Below are positions 56,421 to 64,000 of a stretch of 64,000 bases of DNA, piece after piece. Under the pieces are notes generated by a model. That model was given only the letters and a program-made list of their open reading frames with translations. It was not told where the DNA came from and did not search any database. Made by a program: the position numbers and the translations under genes. Every line of letters starts with the position of its first letter. The stretch's first letter is position 1. Source of the stretch: Anniella stebbinsi (taxonomy: Eukaryota; Chordata; Lepidosauria; Squamata; Anniellidae); contig JARDYH010000005.1 of NCBI GenBank assembly GCA_029215795.1, positions 13,300,001 through 13,364,000 of the forward strand, in the 5' to 3' direction.

Positions 56421-56559
56421 CCCTCGTTTTCCACAGACGAATCGAAGGGCACTCTAGTGTGCACGTAACCCTTCTAGACTCTTGCTAAGGATCAGTCCCC
56501 GAGTCCCTCCCACATTACATGTTGCTGAAGGCACTTCTCCACAGGGTACATGTTTTAAT

Positions 56560-56690
56560 TATCTGGTGCCCTCCAGGTGATTTGGACTCCTATAAGCCCT
56601 AGTCAGCATGGCCAATGGTCAGGAATTATGGGTTTTTGTAGTTCAACGCATCTGGAGGACATCTGTTTGGGAAAGGCTGTTATGGAATGG
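56560..56690. mobile_element. family P foldback element
   Basis: TCTGGTGCCCTCCAGGTGAT, CTAGTCAGCATGGCCAATGG, TTTTTGTAGTTCAACGCATC and GAGGACATCTGTTTGGGAAA. Confidence 0.6.
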
Positions 56691-56703
56691 AACAGGATTT
56701 AAG

Positions 56704-56816
56704 TAGGGTGGCCAGATGCAAAAGAGGATTGTGTTCCTTCTCCTTTAATAGTTGTGTAGAGGAGGGAATTTCAGCAGGCGCAGGAGCACAATCCTCTTTT
56801 GCATCTGGCCATTTAC
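56704..56816. mobile_element. single-unit foldback relative of family H
   Basis: AGGGTGGCCAGATGCAAAAG and AGGATTGTG face CACAATCCTCTTTTGCATCTGGCCAT, with GAGGAGGGAATTTCAGCAGG in the loop. This looks like a one-unit version of the double-foldback family H. Confidence 0.62.
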
Positions 56817-57140
56817 CATTGTCATCTTTATTTCTGGCATTGTTTGTGTATTAGTGGGGGGGTCATGATGCTTTGAATCCCTCCCAGTTTTTATACACTA
56901 TTGTACAGTAATTCACAATATTATTATAGTCAATTCATAATTACTTATATTGCCTCATACCCTTACATAGCCTTTTTCTCCTTACAATATTCCTGCAGAT
57001 CATAAGGTTGCACCTTGTCCTATTTTTTATTATTCCAAAACATAACAAAAATAGATCACATTAAAAAAAAACCTTTGGTTTCACTGTCTACCCCTCTCTA
57101 ACTCTAATCATACTTGCGAGTTTCCACTTTTAAGCGCTAG

Positions 57141-57635
57141 GTGACAAATGGAGCTTTTTGCAGCATGCCAATGCAGTGGCGGGGGAAACTTCCCCTGCTG
57201 AATGTCTGCCTGTCACACAGCTTTTTAAAGGGACATGATTCCAGATTGGCGAAGGAGAAGCAGGAAGAAGCCACCCCAAGCGCCCCTAATGTGGTCCTGT
57301 TGTATGGCAACTTCGTTTGTAATGCTGAGCACCCTTTCTTGACAACTGCAGAAAAGCAGCTCTTTGGTCACCCTTTGCTTTCCATGCTTCCGCCTGGGTG
57401 GAGCCAAGGCAAGCCTGAACAGAGACCACTAGAGCACACTCCAAACGGGTTCCAACAGGCCTGGTGTGAACTCCTGGCCCAGACACATGGAGGCCTGCTC
57501 CCCAGATGCATCTGCTGCACATCCAGCACCAGCTGGTTGACAAAAATGCAGCTGCCTCCAGGCAATGTTTATAGATTGGGTGGGGGACAGCGGAATTTCC
57601 CTCGGTGTAGGGAGAATTCCAAAGAAGGAGGGTAA
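57141..57635 (+). other. 164-codon open stretch, unassigned
   Basis: This is the longest open stretch upstream of SYN1 without a family match. Its first part (about 57165-57245) shares a TGTCTGCCTGTCACAC block with foldback elements at 29150 and 40580. The rest is Pro/Cys/Gln-rich and has no recognisable motif, signal peptide or splice context. I regard it as probably non-coding. Confidence 0.25.
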
Positions 57636-57754
57636 GATACCATTGTCTTTTTAAAAGGAAGAAACGTGTGTGGACGACACAACAAGAGGGTAGCAGCCTG
57701 GTTTTGCCATTTGAGATAGCATGGGTTGGAGCCAGTTTTAGTCACGCTTAGAGC

Positions 57755-57865
57755 TGCTGCACTCATGTCCTGCTTGTGGGTTTCCCGTAAGCAGCTGGTT
57801 GGCCACTGCGTGAACAGAAGGCTGGACTAGATGGACCTTCGGTCTGATCCAGCAGGGCTCTTCTA
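57755..57865 (+). mobile_element. family R retroposon 3' end
   Basis: TCATGTCCTGCTTGTGGGTT, GCTGGTTGGCCACTGCGTGA, GGCTGGACTAGATGGACCTT and TCTGATCCAGCAGGGCTCTT. Confidence 0.6.
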
Positions 57866-58185
57866 AGATGTATTGGACTTAAATTAATAACTGAATCTGG
57901 CTCCAGCTTCCTGGCCTTGAGGCTCCATCACAGTTCCAAAATACATTTTGAGTGAAGACTCCTTTCCATTAGCAAGCATTATCTCTAAGAATCTTCTCCC
58001 TTTTCTCTCACTCACATGTTAGTGCTCTCCTCCTCTTCCAGAGTTCTTCCAGACTGGCGGCTCCTAGCATGACTCAATGTAGCATGACTCAATGATTGCT
58101 GTTGTAAGTTGACTTTCCAGATATAGTACTTTTTTGCATGTGGATGTTCCACTATGTTCCATTCATACTGTGAGAGTTCCATTCA

Positions 58186-58430
58186 TACTGAGAGTGTGGT
58201 GGTCAGAGTGTTGGACTAGGACTCAGGAGATCTGGGTTCTAGTCCCAACTCAGCTATGAAGCTCACTGGGTGACTTTGGGCCAGTCACTCACTCTTAGCC
58301 TAACCTACCTGGCAGGGTTGTTGTGAGGATAAAACGGAGGGAAGGGAAGGACCATGTCAGCACCCTTGGATTCCTCGCAATGGGAAAAAGACAGGATCTA
58401 AATGTATCAGGAAATAAATAATAAGTGCTA
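58186..58430 (+). mobile_element. tRNA-derived SINE, MIR/CORE-like
   Basis: GAGTGTGGTGGTCAGAGTGT, ATCTGGGTTCTAGTCCCAAC, GTGACTTTGGGCCAGTCACT, TGGCAGGGTTGTTGTGAGGA and a tail ending AGGAAATAAATAATAA. Sister of 44945-45190. Confidence 0.72.
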
Positions 58431-59229
58431 GCTGGCATGACAAAACTCTGTTGCTGGGGAAGGGACAATTAACCCAAGCATGCCATTTTTAAACCATGTT
58501 TTTAAAGAAATCAATTTGTAAATGATTTTTAAAAATCAATTGCATTAAGGTGCCTTTTTAATTTAAGTGCACACTTACATAGTGGTTTTTTTTTTAATTA
58601 ACTGTTTTGGAGTAAATTAGAAAATTGAGGGTAGGGAGAACACAGTAAAGCCAGGCAGAAAAAAAAATGCCTTGTTGGCTCAGATAAGGGGCTGTCTTGA
58701 CTTGGGGTCTTATGCTTCACTTCAAATCTGAGGCAGAGACTTGTCTCGTTTTCTGAAGCCTTGGATGTCTTCTCCCTTGACTGCAATGGAAAAGCAACAA
58801 AAGCCTATAACTTTTTAATGTATTTTCCTATTATGCAGAATTGGGTGAAATTTGCAGGCACAGTAGCTCCTTCTGAGGGAAGGAAGTCTGCGAAATGTCA
58901 GGCAAATGGGTCTGAAGGATTTTGTGCTGAGTGCTTTTAAAAGTTGAGGTGTGGGTATTTTAATTTAAAAAAAAAGGGTTGATGCCTCTACCTGTGGTTT
59001 TGTGGGGAATTTTCATGAACATGACAAACAACACAGAGGGGCTCCTAAGTAAGTTCCCTGCAAAATACCAGGAGGACAGGTTCACAGGTTAGAGAGTTAT
59101 GAATTAAAAAAACAGTGCCTTGCATTAGCGTCGGTTGATTTGCCAGCTGCACCCCTATCTGGAGAAAGTAGACCTTTCTAGAGTTATGCATGTACTAAGT
59201 TACATTCAGACTTGGCTACTGTAATGTAC
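58431..59229. other. upstream flank, nothing recognised
   Basis: AT-rich; no gene or defined element seen. Confidence 0.4.
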
Positions 59230-59865
59230 TCTACATAGGGCTGCCTTTGAAGATGGTTCAGTAACTTCAACTGGTACAAAAAGCAGCCGCCCAGTTTCTT
59301 GAAGGGGCTAGGCAATGGAGCATATAATTCTATATTAGCTAGACTGATTGCCAGTGCACTTTCACACCCAACTCAAAGTGCTAGCTGTTACCTTTGAAGC
59401 CCTAAATGGCCTGGGGTCAGGTTACTCAAAGAATATGCACCTGCTTGGCCATTAAGATTGGGTGATGGAGGTCAGCTGTCTGTCCTACCAACAAGGCCCA
59501 GCAGGCACAAGAAACTGGACCTTGTTGATGGTGGCCCCATCGTTATGATCTTTCTGCCATGGGAAACTTGCTTGCCCCCTCCTTGTGTGTGTTTTAAGGG
59601 GATTTTAAAGACCTGTCTGTTTACATCTGCTTTTCCAATTAATTGGAATTAAAATGCTTTTTGAAATAATCATTTTAAAATGATCATTCCCCCCCACCCC
59701 AAATGATCATTTTTAATTGTTGCAGCTTGTTTTACTGTTTGTTTTCGACGTTGTGTTTTTGATCCTGGTTTGTATGTAATAATATGCTTATATTATTTCA
59801 TTATAATTACATTATGTAATCTGCCTTGAGAGGTCTATGTGGCCCTAAATAAACATGTGAGGCAT
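59230..59865 (+). mobile_element. L2-like LINE 3' fragment
   Basis: CTTCAACTGGTACAAAAAGC AGCCGCCCAG corresponds to the LQ-x-VQ-x-AAA motif. TTGCCAGTGCACTTTCACAC and TGTTACCTTTGAAGCCCTAA follow (LHWLPV and YKAL blocks). Multiple frameshifts. The tail ends CTAAATAAACATG. Confidence 0.65.
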
Positions 59866-60115
59866 TTTTTTTGTTTCTTGCTCATGTTGCACTACAGTCA
59901 CAGAACATGCAAAGCTAATTAGAATGGAGGTGACTGTGAGTATGGGTCAGAGGCAGGACTTGCACATCCTGCATTACAAGAAAGCACCAATCCCCGCAGG
60001 TACACCGTCCCCATCCCAACATAAAAGGAATGCAGTCAGAGAAAGGATAATTGCATGTGTTTTTACCAGGCTTCCCTTCTGTTCTTTCTTTCTAGGAACA
60101 GTTCCCTATCTAGTA

Positions 60116-60434
60116 TAGGGTGACCAGATAAAATCCAGGTCAGGGCTCTTGTAACTTTAAAAGTTGTAGAGAAAAGGGAATTTCAGCCAGTGTCATTTGT
60201 ATGCAATTAGTTTCTGGTGAAATTCCCTCTTCATCACAACAGTTAAAGTTGCAGGCACTATACTAGAGTGACTATATACAAAAGAAGGCAAGGTCCCTGC
60301 ACCTTTAACTGTTGTGATGAAGAGGGAATATCACCAGGAACTAATTGCATACAAATAACACTAACTGAAATTCCCTTTCTCTACAACCGTGAAAGTTACA
60401 TGAGCCCTGACCTGAATTTTATCTGGTCACCCTA
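60116..60434 (+). mobile_element. family H hAT-like MITE, perfect TSD
   Basis: TAGGGTGACCAGATAAAATCC ... AATTTTATCTGGTCACCCTA, bounded by ATCTAGTA at 60108-60115 and 60435-60442. This copy gives the clearest TIR definition (TAGGGTGACC). Confidence 0.9.
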
Positions 60435-60492
60435 ATCTAGTATTAAAATGTAATGTTTTTTTTCAAGTTAGCAGTAATTGAGTACATCACAT

Positions 60493-60605
60493 CAGAGGTG
60501 GGGAAGCTGTGTCCCTCCAGATGTTGTTGCACTCCAACTCCCATCAGCCCCATGGCCAGTGGTCAGGGATGATGGGAGTTGAAGTCCAGCAACCTCTACA
60601 AGGGC
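60493..60605. mobile_element. family P foldback element
   Basis: CCCTCCAGATGTTGTTGCAC, TCCAACTCCCATCAGCCCCA, then inverted GATGGGAGTTGAAGTCCAGC. Confidence 0.62.
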
Positions 60606-61469
60606 CATTGATTCTCCATCTCTGCATTCTATTATTAATATTGGGATGTGCACATAATGCGTCATTTTTTATAATCTCATCATGTGTTATTCGTTTTGAA
60701 GCTCTTCAGGTGGCAACGCTGTGAAAATCTCACTTGGCTGCTACATCACTGCACACACAAAAACTGCGACTTTTTTAAAAAGTCAGAAGCGTAACGTGAA
60801 GGTGATCTATATCAGCGGAGATTGCACTACTGTTCCATTCTTTGACAAAATGTTGAATTTTCTATGGTTTGAGAAAAGATGGAAGAAGAACCTTGGGGGA
60901 AACTCAGGAGAGCAGATAACAACATTCTATAGATGCCCCATAAAAAAGTGAGTGAATAATGTGTGACTATTCCAGAGTAAACACCCAGTGTGGAAACACC
61001 CTATGATTGAGAGATACTTCTGCTTGTAGTACAATGTTGTCAACTCTGCAGGAACAAACCAGACTAGATGTGCAAAAATGAGGAGGGGAAAAATTTCATG
61101 GCATAGAGATAAACACTGGAATGGCTCAGTGAAAACACTTCTCCCAGAGTACCTGGTATTCCTGACCCATCTTTGATGTCTTCAGATGACCACAAGGGAC
61201 TTGATGTTCAGATGCAGCCCATGCGCATTAAAACCAACACAAATGGATCCAGCACACACAGACAGTTACCAGCTTTTATCCAGGGAATCATCAGTGCACA
61301 GCGGTTCTGTATGTGTTGGCTTTTACACGCATAGGTCATATTTGTACATGACGCCCCTGTGGAGTTGGCAAATGATGTCTGAAGTAGGGCAAACCCACCA
61401 GGTGGCTAGGGAGGGCAGGTGAAATCTCACTCCCTTCTATGCATTATGGGCCAGATTGAGGAGACTTCT

Positions 61470-62030
61470 TGTTCAATGTGGCCATTTATTTCATTTCGTT
61501 TTCATTTATTTTATTTCTATACTACCCAATAGCCACAGTTTTCTGGGCAGTTCACAAAAATTAAAACACAAACTACAACATAATAAAAATATGATATAAA
61601 GACTTTAACATACCCAAATAAAACAATTTAAAACAGCTAAAAACAGTTAGCTACACAGTACTAGGACCTGATAAAACAGCTGACATTAAACCCCCATTAT
61701 ATGCCATCAAATGCCTGGAAGTAGAGGCACATCTTAACCTGGTGCCTTAAAGATGACAATGTTGGCATCAGGCAGGCCTCAAGGGGAAGAGCATTCTGTA
61801 ATTTGGGGGTGGGGGTTACCCACTGAAAAGACCCTCTCCCTTGTTGCCATCCTCTGAGCTCTCTTGGAGGAGGATCTCAGAGAAGGGCCTCGGGTGTTGA
61901 TCATAGTAAATGGCTAGGTTCAAGCCAGGAGAGGCAGTCTGTCAGGTGTTGCAGTCCCAAGCCATGTAAGGCTCTGTAGGTCAAAACCAGCACTTTGAAT
62001 TTGGCTCAGAAACATACAGTCAGCCAGTGC
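61470..62030. mobile_element. LINE-like dispersed repeat (TACCCAATAGCC ... CAGCACTTTGAATTTGG)
   Basis: TTATTTCTATACTACCCAAT and TTCTGGGCAGTTCACAAAAA followed by A-rich DNA. A block then carries GGGGAAGAGCATTCTGTAAT, AAAGACCCTCTCCCTTGTTG, CAAGCCATGTAAGGCTCTGT and AAAACCAGCACTTTGAATTT. It resembles a widespread squamate LINE 3' region in reverse orientation; the name is not certain. Confidence 0.5.
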
Positions 62031-63358
62031 AGGCAGCCCAGAATCTATATTGTATGTGCAAACCTTCTGTTCTCTGCTATCGATCTAGCTTCTACATTTT
62101 GCACAAGCTGCAGAACCATCCTCAACAGCAGTCCCTACATTTATCACTAATTAATGTCTTCAGATCATTCTGCTGCTATAGACATAGGAGCAGGGTTCTG
62201 TTAGCAAGCATCCTCGTTGCCTGTATGCCCGAGTGCACTTTCAGACATGCAACTTTGACACTTGAAGGGATCTTTTAACATTGAGCACTGAGTGTCCCAA
62301 AGTTATGCACCTTAAGGAGAATTTCAGAGATTGCTGTTTAACCCAGGAGTAATTTCTTGAAAAAAATTAAAAGTCATACATTCAAGAGATCAATCATAGA
62401 AATAGGCTTTTGTTGTACAAAATTCTAGTTCTAATGATTAAGGCAGACACATTGAAAGCAATGGTTTGGTGTTACTGACTAACAGAGGATAGGAGAAGAA
62501 GTTTTGGGCTGTGGAGAGATGGGGGGTGGATCTCGGGACTGGCAGGGGAAGGAGATAGAGTTGGGTAGTAGGGTAGGTAAATGGAGAGAAAGGCTCTAGC
62601 CAGTTGCCTATCCCTGGAGAGAGAAGTAGGGAAAGTTGCAAAGTGGAGCAATGACAGAAGAGAAGAGAAGGGGAAACCTGGTAGGATAGTAGAATTGTTG
62701 AGAAGAAGTAAGGGGTTGGTTACCTCTCCATATCTGCGTGGTCTGGGGTGCGATGAAGTTGGAAGTGGTGGAGTGCTTCTTTGGTGAAGGAAGAAAGAGA
62801 GAGAAAGAAAGAAAGAAAGAAAGAGGAAGAAGAGGGAATTCCACAAGATTCCTCTTGTGAGAAAGAGTGAGGCTTCTCTTGGTTCAAAGAGACCCCTCCC
62901 TTTCAGGCTGTCTGGGAGCTGGTTATATGCCCCCCAAATTGAGAAACAATGGCCATAATCCTTAAACAATGGTTTATTGAAATGTTATTTGGAAATCAAA
63001 TCTTTCCTTCCTCTAGACTCGGACAAACAGGTAAACATTAACACCTGATGAGTGGATTTCCTGGTGACTCTCTTGGGGTGACATTTTGGAGACTTAATGT
63101 AAATTGAAGATAGGATTAAGGGAGGGTAGGTGGTCAAGGAGTCAAAACTGAAGAGTCATGGCCATGCCGGGGCGGGGGATTCATGGCCTTGTATTACATA
63201 TACCATTCTGCTTTGAGTGTCAGGCTTGGCCCTTAGAATAGCAGATTTCCCCTATGCTTTCCCAAGCCGGAATAAAACCTTCATTTCTATGTCAAAATTA
63301 GCAGAATTTTTACCCAACTGGCAACAGTTGGGTGAAAAAAAGTTTAGGGTGACCATAT
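62031..63358. other. upstream flank, nothing recognised
   Basis: Contains a purine-rich stretch (62500-62850) with a GAAA run at 62797-62826. Its minus strand stays open for 165 codons, but as low-complexity Ser/Leu/Phe sequence, which I do not regard as a gene. Confidence 0.4.
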
Positions 63359-63634
63359 TAGTAGGCTGACCATATGAAAAGGAGGACAGGGCTCCTGTAT
63401 CTTTAATAGTTGTATAGAAAAGGGAATTTTAGCAAGTGCCATTTGTATGCATGCAAGACCTGGTGAAATTCCCTCTTCATCACAACAGTTAAAGCTGCAG
63501 GAGCCCTGCCCTCTTTTGTATCTGGTCACTCTAGCTAAAGAGGACAGGGATCCTGCAGCTTTAACTGTTGTGATGAAAAGGGCATTTCACCAGGTTCTGC
63601 ATGCATACAAATGACACCTCCTGAAATTCCCTTT
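63359..63634 (+). mobile_element. family H MITE, right end cut by CR1
   Basis: AGTAGGCTGACCATATGAAAAG through the first unit (TTTGTATCTGGTCACTCTAG at about 63516-63535) to TGAAATTCCCTTTT, then abruptly CR1. Just before it is another H-type left end, TAGGGTGACCATAT (63344-63357). Confidence 0.75.
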
Positions 63635-64000
63635 TCATAGAATCATAGAATAGTAGAGTTGGGAGGGGCTATAAGGCCATCGAGTCCAACCCCGTGCCCG
63701 ATGAAGGAATCCACCTTGAAGCATTCCTGACAGATGGCTGTCCATCTTGAAGGCCTCTAGTGTGGGAGAGCCCACTATCTCCCTAGGTAATTGGTTTCAT
63801 TGTTGTACTGCTCTAATAATCAGGAAGTTTTTCCTTATGTCCAGCTGGAATCTGGCTTCCTATAACTTGAGCCTATTATTCCGTGCCCTGAATACTGGGT
63901 GGATCGAGATCCTGGCCCTCCTCTGTGTCACAACCTTTCAAGTACTTGAAGAATGCTATCATGTCTCCCCTTAGTCTTCTCTTCTAAAGGCCAAACAAGG
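63635..64000 (-). mobile_element. CR1 LINE 3' end, runs off the window
   Basis: Begins (plus strand) CATAGAATCATAGAATAGTA, the reverse complement of the CR1 octamer tail. It continues GAGTCCAACCCCGTGCCCGA, AGGAAGTTTTTCCTTATGTC and ATGTCTCCCCTTAGTCTTCT. The 3' end at 63635 is well defined and the 5' part continues past 64000. Confidence 0.85.

Noticed and set aside
62472..62969. 165-codon minus-strand open frame
   Set aside because: It arises from a purine-rich, low-complexity strand containing a GAAA run. Composition is Ser/Leu/Phe-biased with no domain.
46440..64000. CFP or another neighbour gene upstream of SYN1, as in mammals
   Set aside because: No thrombospondin-type W-x-x-W or CSVTCG-like coding pattern was seen, only repeats and unassigned DNA.

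Overview
This is vertebrate genomic DNA, most likely from a squamate reptile (lizard or snake). The evidence is a split-gene structure with canonical GT/AG junctions, CR1 and L2-like LINE fragments, tRNA-derived SINEs resembling the ACA-type Sauria SINE, many short foldback DNA transposons, and a GATA/GACA (Bkm-like) microsatellite. The family names come from memory and were not checked against a repeat library.

Two genes are recognised, arranged as a nested pair. SYN1 (synapsin I) runs on the minus strand. Exon 1 is at 45439-45803 inside a CpG island, followed by exon 2 (19108-19165), exon 3 (15901-15992), exon 4 (14072-14228) and exon 5 (10862-10951). Together these give 762 coding bases, or 254 residues, covering domains A and B and the start of domain C. 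The remaining exons lie beyond position 1. TIMP1 (tissue inhibitor of metalloproteinases 1) runs on the plus strand inside the SYN1 intron that follows exon 5. Its last four coding exons are 2164-2261, 3228-3345, 6556-6677 and 8171-8371. Its signal-peptide exon is not in the window. This TIMP-inside-synapsin arrangement is known from other animals and supports orthology of both genes.

Layout: 1-10.8 kb is the SYN1 intron hosting TIMP1. 10.8-19.2 kb holds SYN1 exons 5 to 2, with L2 fragments and foldback elements between them. 19.2-45.4 kb is the very large first intron of SYN1, made almost entirely of mobile-element debris plus a strange TGCA-rich tract (about 24.4-26.1 kb). 45.4-46.4 kb is the SYN1 promoter and first exon. 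46.4-64 kb is the upstream flank, with repeats only and no gene I can recognise.

The most interesting structures are non-coding. A double-foldback hAT-like element is present in about ten copies, several with 8-bp target duplications. A pair of inverted repeats of about 0.8 kb brackets SYN1 exon 1 and its promoter. Two convergent RE1/NRSE-like motifs lie in a dispersed repeat about 1.1 kb upstream of the SYN1 start codon. A GATA/GACA array is split by a transposon, and several elements are nested inside others. No new multi-gene system is visible.
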